Below are positions 6,619 to 12,319 of a DNA stretch of 12,370 bases, one piece after another; positions within the stretch are counted from its first letter, which is position 1, and every line of letters starts with the position of its first letter. The position numbers and the translations under genes were made by a program. A model generated the notes under the pieces. The model had not been told where the DNA came from. It did not search any database and worked only from the letters and a program-made list of their open reading frames with translations. This DNA comes from XYD2-FULL-39-9 sp964363685 (GTDB lineage: Bacteria; Patescibacteriota; Patescibacteriia; Magasanikbacterales; GWA2-37-8), in the NCBI GenBank assembly GCA_964363685.1, contig CAYIJG010000024.1, positions 1-12,370 on the forward strand, in the 5' to 3' direction.

Positions 6619-7686
6619 ATGGCAAAACAAATATCCGACGAGGTAAGGGAGAAAATGAAAGCGGCAGAAAGCGCTATCGAACAAATCAAAAGCAGATTTG
6701 GCGATGGAGCTATCATGAAATTCGGAGAATCAAAGACTATGGAGGTGGATGCCGTCTCTACTGGTTGTTTATCTCTTGATATCGCTTTGGGTGTTGGCGG
6801 TGTACCACGCGGACGCATCATCGAAATTTATGGCCCAGAAGCCTCGGGGAAAACTACTCTCGCTCAACATATTGTGGCCGAAGTGCAAAAACTTGGCGGT
6901 ATTGCCGCCTTTGTGGATGCTGAACACGCGCTTGACCCAGACTATGCCAAAATAATCGGCGTCAAAGTAGACGAACTACTTATTTCCCAGCCAGATACCG
7001 GTGAACAAGCTTTAGAGATCGTAGAGACGCTCGTACGTTCCAATGCGGTAGATGTGATAGTTATTGACTCAGTGGCTGCCCTGGTACCAAAAGCCGAAAT
7101 CGAAGGCGACATGGGCGATTCCCATATGGGTCTCCAAGCTAGACTAATGAGTCAGGCCCTACGCAAACTCACTGGCATTATTAGCAAATCCAATACTGTC
7201 GTAATTTTCATCAACCAGATCAGAATGAAAATCGGCATTGTCTTTGGCAACCCAGAAACTACTACTGGCGGTAATGCGCTTAAATTTTATTCTTCTATCC
7301 GCATTGAGGTCCGTCGCGCCGCTCAAATAAAACAAGGCGACAAGATTATTGGCAATCGCGTCAAAGCTAAAGTCGTAAAAAATAAAGTAGCTCCACCTTT
7401 CCGTACTTGTGAATTTGATATTATGTATAATGAAGGTATCTCTGTTTCCGGTGATGTGCTAGATAATGGCGTAGTCTATAAAGTCATAAACAAATCCGGC
7501 AACTCATACAGCTACGCCGAAGAAAAATTGGGTGTCGGCCGAGAAACTGCCAAGAAATACCTGCGAGATAATCCAAAACTAATGAAAGCAGTATCCAAAG
7601 ATATTTGGGAAATAGTAGAAAAAGGTGAAGCGCCGGAAGAAGAATCCCCTAGCGAAGAAGAAGTTCCACCGCCAACTGAGGAATAA
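6619..7686 (+). CDS. recA: Recombinase RecA
   Basis: A 355-residue RecA, the ATPase that forms filaments on single-stranded DNA, catalyses strand exchange, and in many bacteria triggers LexA self-cleavage. Walker A is GPEASGKT (72-79), the catalytic Glu lies in VDAEHALDP (E102), Walker B is VIVID (146-150), and DNA-binding loop L2 lies in the conserved stretch ending FGNPETTTGGNALKF (209-223). The C-terminus ends in an acidic tail (about 334-355), which moderates DNA binding in known RecA proteins. Full length, with all key residues present. No SD is seen, and the leader is the AT-rich repeat element. No LexA box was recognised upstream. It is last of the core group and followed by a strong terminator. 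Confidence 0.98.
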   Translation: MAKQISDEVREKMKAAESAIEQIKSRFGDGAIMKFGESKTMEVDAVSTGCLSLDIALGVGGVPRGRIIEIYGPEASGKTTLAQHIVAEVQKLGGIAAFVDAEHALDPDYAKIIGVKVDELLISQPDTGEQALEIVETLVRSNAVDVIVIDSVAALVPKAEIEGDMGDSHMGLQARLMSQALRKLTGIISKSNTVVIFINQIRMKIGIVFGNPETTTGGNALKFYSSIRIEVRRAAQIKQGDKIIGNRVKAKVVKNKVAPPFRTCEFDIMYNEGISVSGDVLDNGVVYKVINKSGNSYSYAEEKLGVGRETAKKYLRDNPKLMKAVSKDIWEIVEKGEAPEEESPSEEEVPPPTEE

Positions 7687-7700
7687 ATTAACCTAAACTT

Positions 7701-7739
7701 AAAACGCTGTACTCTTAATTTGGTACAGCGTTTTTATTT
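7701..7739. terminator. Terminator between recA and regulator 2
   Basis: AAAACGCTGTAC (7701-7712) pairs perfectly with GTACAGCGTTTT (7723-7734) over 12 bp with a 10-nt loop, followed by a T run on the plus strand. The A run at the start also gives Ts on the minus strand, so it probably serves both recA and the convergent regulator gene. Confidence 0.9.
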
Positions 7740-7758
7740 CAAAAATATATGCATAATT

Positions 7759-8508
7759 TTAATCAATCTTTTTTGCTACTTTTGTAACTTGCCACAATAC
7801 CTCAAACAGATTCATCTGTGTTATATAAAAATCTTTTGACTCAATTATCATTCCAAAGTTTTCTTTTTGCGTTCCAATGATTCCAACTTTGTTGTCATAA
7901 AGGTATGTTGTCATAGGAAATGCCATACCTTTAGCCGCATAATGTAACTCTCGACTTTCTTTTAAGCTCGCAGGCCAAGTTTCTTCAACTTCTGTCCCTT
8001 CTGAACGAATAACATTTAATTTAATACCAGCGCCGACTCTTCTTTCTACATAATCATCCATATATTCTTTGCCAGGTATCTCATAAAGATCCTCCATAGA
8101 TAAAATTCCTCTAAGGAGTTTTCCTTTTACAGTAAGTGTGTCCTCAAAAACTGTTTTAACGCCTTCTACTCCTTCGTAAAATCTTACCTTCGGTCTTATT
8201 CCAGCAGTACTCAACAGAGACGTCAATTCAGGCAGAACACTTTCTAGCTTACGTTCTTTATCTTTCAAAAGCATTTTTAATTTTTGTGGTGGCTCGGCTG
8301 TATATATCCGTGTCCTGCCTTTTGTAACAAAAGAAACTAGCCCTAGAGCTACTAAATTCTGCAGTATCTCGTGCACAGTTGTCCTTGGTAGGCCTGCTTT
8401 TTTGGCTATGTCTATAGCCGATCCTGTACCTGTTTCAAGCGCGGATAAGTATACAGTGCCTCGGCTTTTAGATAACCCTAAATCCGAAAGAATTGATGTG
8501 ATTGTCAT
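7759..8508 (-). CDS. TrmB-family transcriptional regulator 2
   Basis: A 249-residue protein with an N-terminal winged helix-turn-helix (1-75: LGLSKSRGTVYLSALETG; PRTTVHEILQNLVALGLVS), a charged linker helix (about 76-98), and the TrmB-type C-terminal domain starting VRFYEGVEGVKTVFEDT (about 107) and containing YDNKVGIIGTQKENFGMII. It shares this layout with regulator 1, but the sequences differ enough that recent duplication is unlikely. It starts 23-24 nt after its predicted transcript start, with no SD. It is divergent from the asparagine-synthetase-like gene and probably controls it and itself. Which small molecule it senses is unknown. Confidence 0.88.
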   Translation of the reverse strand: MTITSILSDLGLSKSRGTVYLSALETGTGSAIDIAKKAGLPRTTVHEILQNLVALGLVSFVTKGRTRIYTAEPPQKLKMLLKDKERKLESVLPELTSLLSTAGIRPKVRFYEGVEGVKTVFEDTLTVKGKLLRGILSMEDLYEIPGKEYMDDYVERRVGAGIKLNVIRSEGTEVEETWPASLKESRELHYAAKGMAFPMTTYLYDNKVGIIGTQKENFGMIIESKDFYITQMNLFEVLWQVTKVAKKID

Positions 8509-8510
8509 AG

Positions 8511-8531
8511 TTTGACGATTATTTTTGACGA
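8511..8531. promoter_or_regulatory. Direct repeats TTTGACGA in the regulator 2 leader
   Basis: TTTGACGA occurs at 8511-8518 and 8524-8531, 13 bp apart, between the transcript start and the start codon of regulator 2. A third related copy, ATTGACGA (8615-8622), covers the -35 box of the opposite promoter. This placement suits one protein acting on both promoters. Confidence 0.5.
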
Positions 8532-8538
8532 CAAGTTT

Positions 8539-8567
8539 AGTATATCATATTGGCTAATATTAGTCAA
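8539..8567 (-). promoter_or_regulatory. Promoter of TrmB-like regulator 2
   Basis: On the minus strand, TTGACT (8567-8562), 17-nt spacer, TATACT (8544-8539). It is close to consensus, with the transcript start near 8532 and a leader of about 23 nt that has no SD. Confidence 0.75.
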
Positions 8568-8572
8568 ATATG
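8546..8572. promoter_or_regulatory. Candidate operator palindrome of module 2
   Basis: TTGGCTAATATTAGTCAA (8550-8567) is an 18-bp palindrome with one mismatched pair. It extends to CATAT...ATATG flanks with a one-base insertion, giving an imperfect palindrome of 27 nt. It spans the -35 and spacer of the regulator promoter, the expected place for autoregulation. Confidence 0.55.
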
Positions 8573-8615
8573 TTGTAAACTCTTACTACATTTTAGTCTC
8601 TTAATACTAAATATA

Positions 8616-8644
8616 TTGACGATAGCGATACTTGCTTGTATTCT
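8616..8644 (+). promoter_or_regulatory. Promoter of the asparagine-synthetase-like gene
   Basis: TTGACG (8616-8621), 17-nt spacer, TATTCT (8639-8644), with the transcript start near 8651. The leader of about 57 nt ends in AGAGG (8696-8700), 7 nt before the ATG at 8708. An upstream TTG at 8636 would lie before the transcript start and cannot be the real start if this promoter is used. Confidence 0.65.
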
Positions 8645-8707
8645 TACCTGTTTAGGGTAAAGGAAACTCTAAGCCGCCTAACAAGGCGAAAACAAAGAGG
8701 TAGAGAG

Positions 8708-10054
8708 ATGGAAACTACGCAGATGAATAGCACGGTCGGCATCGTGACCCTCGTGAACTTGATCGATCCGAACTTCATCGGATCGCTCGGTCAGGAGTTC
8801 GCGAAGGGATCGCTCGTGCAGAACGGCGACGAGGTGTTTCTGAGAGCTTCGCGTTCGGTGGGTGTTCCTGCTCGGGTGGCATGCCAAAAACTCGATGGCG
8901 AGGTGCGGTTCATCGTCGGCCACACCATCGCCGAAATCGGCAGGGCATGGAACCGCGGGCTGGCCACTGACGCTCGGGTCAAACCGTTTCACCCCGGCTA
9001 CACTGAAATGTGGCCGGCGTGGCACGAAATCACAATCCCGAGCCACGACATGCGCGATCGCACCTACAAGTGGCTCCTGCCTGGCCCGGCCTATGCGCGC
9101 TACCAGGAAAGCGATCAACTTCCGGCCGAGGCGAAAATCGTCGGCGAGAACTACATCAAGGCAGTTGCGGAGGCATGTCGGAGCCATCTGGGAAGCATCT
9201 CGGGTGGTGGGCCAATCGCCGTGTCGCTTTCGGGTGGCATGGACTCGAGCGGCGTGCTCGCCGTTCTGCTCCAGATTTTGGAGGAGGATGCTCGGAGCAA
9301 TCCGGTGCATACCTTCACGCTCGCGATCGACGGGGGCGGTGGCGATCTGGCACAGGCTCGGCAGGTCATCAGTCTCTTGCAGCCGCGGTTCGGCCGTCGC
9401 CTCGCGCATCACGAAATCGTGGTGAACTCGAACGAGGTCGATCACGCGGAGCTTGTTCGTCGCACGGGGCTCATGATTGAGGACTATCGTGTTCTCGACT
9501 TTGGGGCAGCTATGGCCGGTGTCGTGCTGAACGACGCCATCGGGCGAATGTACACGAGGGGCGAACTGCCGACCATCCATCACGCGTTCGATGGTGACGG
9601 CGGGAACGAGGTCTTCCTCGACTACCCGCTCGACCATTGGAGCCACCGCGCCATCGCGCTCCACGACATCTACCAGAACCCCTACCTGTTCCTGCTGGGC
9701 GATGATCGGAAGAAGTTGGCCTTCAATCCAATCCACTCGGCCGGCATGAGCCGGGGGTATGTACGGAGCTTCGCCGTGGCGCGCCACTATGGCGTCGTGC
9801 CGCATTCGCCCCTCATCGACCCGCGAGTGATTGATGTCGGCGCACGCATGCCGATGCGGGAGCTTGCTCCCACGGAAGCGAAGCTGCACGACCTACGTGG
9901 AATCGCGGTTCAAGCAGGGGTGGAGGCCATGGTCGGAGTGCGACTGCCAATCTTCCCGAAGGCCTACTTCCAGGAGGGATGTTCTGAAAACAGAGGCCTG
10001 CTCTCTATCAATGCCGAGGAATCACGAGAACTCAAGCGCCTCATCCTCGGATGA
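8708..10054 (+). CDS. Asparagine-synthetase-like ATP-dependent amide-forming enzyme without glutaminase
   Basis: 448 residues from the ATG at 8708. The C-terminal half is the asparagine synthetase ATP-pyrophosphatase fold: PP-loop SGGMDSS (175-181) and AFDGDGGNEVFLDYP (293-307), matching the GxGxDE segment of AsnB but with Asn300 for the usual Asp. The N-terminus lacks the Cys2 nucleophile of true AsnB glutaminase domains, and only about 150 residues precede the synthetase domain. The same loss is seen in beta-lactam synthetases and lasso peptide cyclases, which adenylate a carboxylate and form an amide with an internal amine. The likely reaction is therefore ATP-dependent amide, lactam or isopeptide formation; the substrate is unknown. 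No leader peptidase or precursor gene is evident nearby. GC is high (63% in 9181-9240), and the gene has an SD, unlike its divergent regulator. Confidence 0.85.
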   Translation: METTQMNSTVGIVTLVNLIDPNFIGSLGQEFAKGSLVQNGDEVFLRASRSVGVPARVACQKLDGEVRFIVGHTIAEIGRAWNRGLATDARVKPFHPGYTEMWPAWHEITIPSHDMRDRTYKWLLPGPAYARYQESDQLPAEAKIVGENYIKAVAEACRSHLGSISGGGPIAVSLSGGMDSSGVLAVLLQILEEDARSNPVHTFTLAIDGGGGDLAQARQVISLLQPRFGRRLAHHEIVVNSNEVDHAELVRRTGLMIEDYRVLDFGAAMAGVVLNDAIGRMYTRGELPTIHHAFDGDGGNEVFLDYPLDHWSHRAIALHDIYQNPYLFLLGDDRKKLAFNPIHSAGMSRGYVRSFAVARHYGVVPHSPLIDPRVIDVGARMPMRELAPTEAKLHDLRGIAVQAGVEAMVGVRLPIFPKAYFQEGCSENRGLLSINAEESRELKRLILG

Positions 10055-10086
10055 GGCTGAGGGTTAGGCAAAACAATCCAACAGCG

Positions 10087-10097
10087 AAAGGAGGTGA
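10087..10097 (+). promoter_or_regulatory. Orphan consensus Shine-Dalgarno
   Basis: AAAGGAGGTGA matches the 16S rRNA tail over its whole length, yet no ATG, GTG or TTG follows at a usable distance, and the GC-rich stretch fades to AT-rich DNA about 30 bases later. It may be the SD of a lost downstream gene from a donor operon. Confidence 0.5.
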
Positions 10098-10147
10098 CCG
10101 TACGCCACCACGACACGGGGCATCTTAACTTGCTAGCAAATTCAAGA

Positions 10148-10181
10148 CAAAAAATCCCTTTCGTCAGATTGGGATTTTTTG
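10148..10181. terminator. Bidirectional terminator between the synthetase-like gene and mgtC-like gene
   Basis: CAAAAAATCCC (10148-10158) pairs perfectly with GGGATTTTTTG (10171-10181) over 11 bp with a 12-nt loop. T runs arise on both strands, so it can end both convergent transcripts. Confidence 0.85.
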
Positions 10182-10280
10182 TTTAAAAATTAATTAGACT
10201 TTATTTATCCCCATTTGGGAACCAACGATAATATAATAACTTTACAGTTTCGGTAGCTACAAAATATCCAAGTACTAAAG

Positions 10281-10706
10281 TTAATCCGTATCCGTATCCT
10301 TATCCTCAAATTCCTTTTTAAACTTTCTATCATCAAACATAAAAATACCCAGAGACAAAACACTAACCATAATTGCTAAAATATAATACCGTACGCCCAC
10401 CGCCATGCCGATGGCTGCTACCATCCACAGACCAGCCGCAGTAGTGAGGCCTTCCACTCTGTTTTCTTTATGTAAAATTGTCCCCGCTCCCAAAAATCCA
10501 ATCCCTACCACAATCTGGGAAGCAATCCTGGCCATATCGGATCCAAAGGCGGTGATTGATAGTATCGTAAACAAAGCCGAGCCTCCAGCCACCAACGCAT
10601 AGGTTCGGGGACCAGCTGATTTACCCCAATTTTCTCTTTGCCAACCTAAAGCACCGCCCAAAAACAGGGCTAAAATCACATGCAGAACCATATATAACTC
10701 AGCCAT
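10281..10706 (-). CDS. MgtC/SapB-family membrane protein
   Basis: A 141-residue integral membrane protein matching the conserved MgtC N-terminal domain. It has LGGALGWQREN...KSAGPRTYALVAGGSALF (16-46), RIASQIVVGIGFLGAGTIL (60-78) and RVEGLTTAAGLWMVAAIGMA (83-102), with about four to five hydrophobic helices between residues 5 and 124. The tail is charged (FDDRKFKKEFEDKDTDTD). MgtC in Salmonella aids survival in low magnesium and modulates the F-type ATP synthase; SapB homologues are widespread with unclear roles. This protein lacks the extra C-terminal soluble domain of Salmonella MgtC. AT-rich upstream DNA with no SD, core-like composition; terminators isolate it on both sides, so it is probably a single-gene unit. 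Confidence 0.92.
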   Translation of the reverse strand: MAELYMVLHVILALFLGGALGWQRENWGKSAGPRTYALVAGGSALFTILSITAFGSDMARIASQIVVGIGFLGAGTILHKENRVEGLTTAAGLWMVAAIGMAVGVRYYILAIMVSVLSLGIFMFDDRKFKKEFEDKDTDTD

Positions 10707-10772
10707 ACTATTAAATTTTAGTTAATAACAATAAAATTATTATATCACTAAATTATACTTAGAGTAATACTA

Positions 10773-10802
10773 AAAACACCCCACAAAATTGTAGGATGTT
10801 TT
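10773..10802 (-). terminator. Terminator after the 139-residue orphan gene
   Basis: On the minus strand AAAACATCCTACAA pairs with TTGTGGGGTGTTTT (14 pairs, two of them G-U, 2-nt loop), followed by more Ts. The G-U pairs favour the minus strand. It closes the transcript of the gene at 10917-11336 and insulates the mgtC-like gene downstream. Confidence 0.75.
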
Positions 10803-10812
10803 ATATATCTGA

Positions 10813-10898
10813 ACTGCTCTCGTCTACAGTTTAATTAAACTACAAACGAGATGTGAGCAGTCCAGTGACCACCCACTCGGCTCGGGCAAAAGCACTGG
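10813..10898 (-). ncRNA. Structured 3' region, two adjoining stem-loops
   Basis: Between the stop of the 139-residue gene and its terminator lie about 115 bases that are GC-richer than the surroundings at their gene-proximal end. ACTGCTC (10813-10819) pairs with GAGCAGT (10855-10861), enclosing the perfect 14-bp palindrome AGTTTAATTAAACT (10828-10841). Directly beside it, CCAGTG (10862-10867) pairs with CACTGG (10893-10898). The stems abut without a gap and could stack. This could be a stabilising 3' leader, a processed small RNA, or leftover donor sequence. No known RNA family was recognised. Confidence 0.4.
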
Positions 10899-10916
10899 TC
10901 TAACCGACGCTGTGAG

Positions 10917-11336
10917 TCATGCCCCATCCTTCCTATCCTCGAATCTTTTAAGACGATTGACCTCCCATTCCTTCCCAAGAAATGCAACGCTCCGCAAGGT
11001 AATATGGAAGCTCGGGCCGAAGACTGTAAAAATATCCTCGCTTCCATCAGTGTAGATATTTCTAACAGGGACAAATACACGTCGCCCACGCATTAAAATA
11101 CCTGCTTCCCCCTTTGCTTTCTTCCTCATACCGAGCGTGCGATTTTTGTCGAGCAACCGCAAGGCCCAGCCGACTTTTACCACCAGGCCTCTTTCTGGTG
11201 CAAAGGAAATTTTATCAACCCGACCCAAATATAGAAACCCCTCCTTCGGTGAGAAACTGGCCTCTCCATCTACGAAACGACGAAGAAAAGAGTTCGTGAA
11301 ATATTGCTCCCACTCAGGCTTGATAATGCTCTCCAT
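10917..11336 (-). CDS. Hypothetical protein, 139 residues, under a divergent TrmB-like regulator
   Basis: I do not recognise this protein. It has no signal peptide, no membrane segment and only hydrophilic ends. The pattern suggests a mostly beta small soluble protein with two similar strand-rich parts: GFLYLGRVDKISFAPERGL (33-51) and VFVPVRNIYTDGSEDIF (87-103). It is fairly basic in the middle (GMRKKAKGEAG, 69-79). The start is set by AGGAGG 6 nt before the ATG at 11336; a TTG at 11399 would overlap the -35 box. GC is about 48% in one counted line, above the flanking regulator. Its transcript runs on through a structured 3' region to a terminator at 10773-10802. Being paired with a TrmB-like regulator, it belongs to the same kind of module as the two enzyme loci. 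Confidence 0.75.
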   Translation of the reverse strand: MESIIKPEWEQYFTNSFLRRFVDGEASFSPKEGFLYLGRVDKISFAPERGLVVKVGWALRLLDKNRTLGMRKKAKGEAGILMRGRRVFVPVRNIYTDGSEDIFTVFGPSFHITLRSVAFLGKEWEVNRLKRFEDRKDGA

Positions 11337-11342
11337 CGAATT

Positions 11343-11348
11343 CCTCCT
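11343..11348 (-). promoter_or_regulatory. Shine-Dalgarno of the 139-residue gene
   Basis: AGGAGG on the minus strand, 6 nt before the ATG at 11336. It selects this start over upstream non-ATG codons. Confidence 0.8.
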
Positions 11349-11370
11349 ACATTTCAGCTTACTACAAAAT

Positions 11371-11399
11371 AAAATACTATCAATAACATTTATTGACAA
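11371..11399 (-). promoter_or_regulatory. Promoter of the 139-residue gene
   Basis: On the minus strand, TTGTCA (11399-11394), 17-nt spacer, TATTTT (11376-11371), with the transcript start near 11364 and a 28-nt leader containing the SD. Its -35 box lies on the same bases as the -35 box of the opposite promoter. Confidence 0.55.
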
Positions 11400-11421
11400 A
11401 ACTGACAGTTCATTCTAAAAT
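11393..11421 (+). promoter_or_regulatory. Promoter of TrmB-like regulator 3
   Basis: TTGACA (11393-11398), 17-nt spacer, TAAAAT (11416-11421), with a leader of about 24 nt lacking an SD. A small palindrome, AACTG-A-CAGTT (11400-11410), lies in the spacer and is a candidate operator. Confidence 0.75.
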
Positions 11422-11451
11422 GCCTTAAATAAAACAAAAAACTATTTACTT

Positions 11452-12222
11452 ATGATTGACAGTTTGATAAAACTTGGACTTTCACCAAACGAAGCCTTAG
11501 TATATAAGACATTACTAGATAATGGCCCTTGTTTTGTGGCGCCACTTGTTCATTACAGTAAAAAACACCGACAGATTGTCTATAATGCTTTAGAAAATCT
11601 TATTAAACGCAATTTGATTATTGTTAACAAAAAAAATGGCAAAAATTATTACGCCATTAGCGATCCAGATCGGTTACTTGTCGAAGTAAAACAAAAAGAA
11701 GTGCTGGCTATCCAACTGGAAAAGCAGATCCGTAAACAAATTAGTGCTGAGCAAGAACAAGTAGAAGTTTTTACAGGGCCAAACAGTTACCGTGACGGTT
11801 TGACAAACTTTCGCGCCCGGGCCGAAGAAGCGCAGGAATATATTGTTATTGGCGGTGAACCACCTGACTGGTTTGAGTTTACAAAACCTTTTTTTACCGA
11901 ACATGTGGAAGAGGTAAAAAAACTAAAACGAAAAGGCATTCCCATCCAAATTTTATTTTTTGAAAGCGAACGAGCCAGCGCCATAAAATATATTGGCCCA
12001 CACACAGGAAACCCCTATCAATTAAGGATTACTAAATCTTCGCCAAGATTACCTCATACTTGCTGGCTCGCTGGTGACCATGTTTATTTCTTAACCCCTG
12101 CGATTGACCCCTTAGTGATTCATACAAAAAGCAAAGCTTTGGCTGAAGAATACCATAAATACTTTAGTGAATTGTGGAAAAAGGCGGAAACTATAAAAAA
12201 TAGGCCATCAAACAACAGCTAG
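11452..12222 (+). CDS. TrmB-family transcriptional regulator 3
   Basis: A 256-residue protein with an N-terminal winged helix-turn-helix (LIKLGLSPNEALVYKTLLDNG; RQIVYNALENLIKRNLI, residues 5-57). A Lys/Glu/Gln-rich linker helix follows (about 78-103), then the C-terminal sensing domain starting VEVFTGPNSYRDGLTNF (about 105). The end, LAEEYHKYFSELWKKAE, matches the terminal helix found in TrmB-type regulators. Same layout as regulators 1 and 2 but clearly diverged from both. No SD; low GC. It is divergent from the 139-residue gene, with overlapping -35 boxes, so one bound protein could control both. Effector unknown. Confidence 0.85.
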   Translation: MIDSLIKLGLSPNEALVYKTLLDNGPCFVAPLVHYSKKHRQIVYNALENLIKRNLIIVNKKNGKNYYAISDPDRLLVEVKQKEVLAIQLEKQIRKQISAEQEQVEVFTGPNSYRDGLTNFRARAEEAQEYIVIGGEPPDWFEFTKPFFTEHVEEVKKLKRKGIPIQILFFESERASAIKYIGPHTGNPYQLRITKSSPRLPHTCWLAGDHVYFLTPAIDPLVIHTKSKALAEEYHKYFSELWKKAETIKNRPSNNS

Positions 12223-12268
12223 CTTAATATGCTTAATCCCCCAACCTGTTAAATTGAAGTTAGGCTAG

Positions 12269-12297
12269 TTGACTTTCTTATTGATAATTGATAGAAT
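12269..12297 (+). promoter_or_regulatory. Promoter of the tRNA-Ala gene
   Basis: TTGACT (12269-12274), 17-nt spacer, TAGAAT (12292-12297), with the transcript start near 12304, about 16 nt before the tRNA 5' end. Confidence 0.7.
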
Positions 12298-12319
12298 ATT
12301 TTTACTTTTTGAAACAAAC

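Noticed and set aside
6410..6625. 71-residue minus-strand frame with ELRIMNNELRIM
   Set aside because: It is the translated AT-rich repeat, a known source of false gene calls, and overlaps the RodZ-like gene and the start of recA.
8636..8707. TTG start adding 24 residues to the synthetase-like protein
   Set aside because: It lies before the predicted transcript start (promoter -10 at 8639-8644), while the ATG at 8708 has an SD and a better N-terminus.
8678..9889. 403-residue open frame on the minus strand, antisense to the synthetase-like gene
   Set aside because: High-GC DNA often leaves long antisense frames. The sequence has no recognisable domain, and the sense frame has clear catalytic motifs.
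10081..10100. Fragment of the 16S rRNA 3' end on the minus strand
   Set aside because: The match is limited to the anti-SD complement; no other rRNA sequence lies next to it.
8708..10183. Lasso peptide biosynthetic locus
   Set aside because: The cyclase-like enzyme is present, but no leader-binding protein, transglutaminase-like peptidase or plausible precursor is found nearby.
10094..10186. Possible short peptide from the GTG inside the orphan SD
   Set aside because: The start would lie within the SD itself and the frame reads through the terminator stem, so translation is unlikely.
10824..10895. 23-residue GTG-started minus-strand frame in the structured 3' region
   Set aside because: No SD and a weak start; the region is better explained by RNA structure.
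11337..11399. TTG start adding 21 residues to the 139-residue protein
   Set aside because: It overlaps the -35 box, whereas the ATG at 11336 has AGGAGG at ideal spacing.
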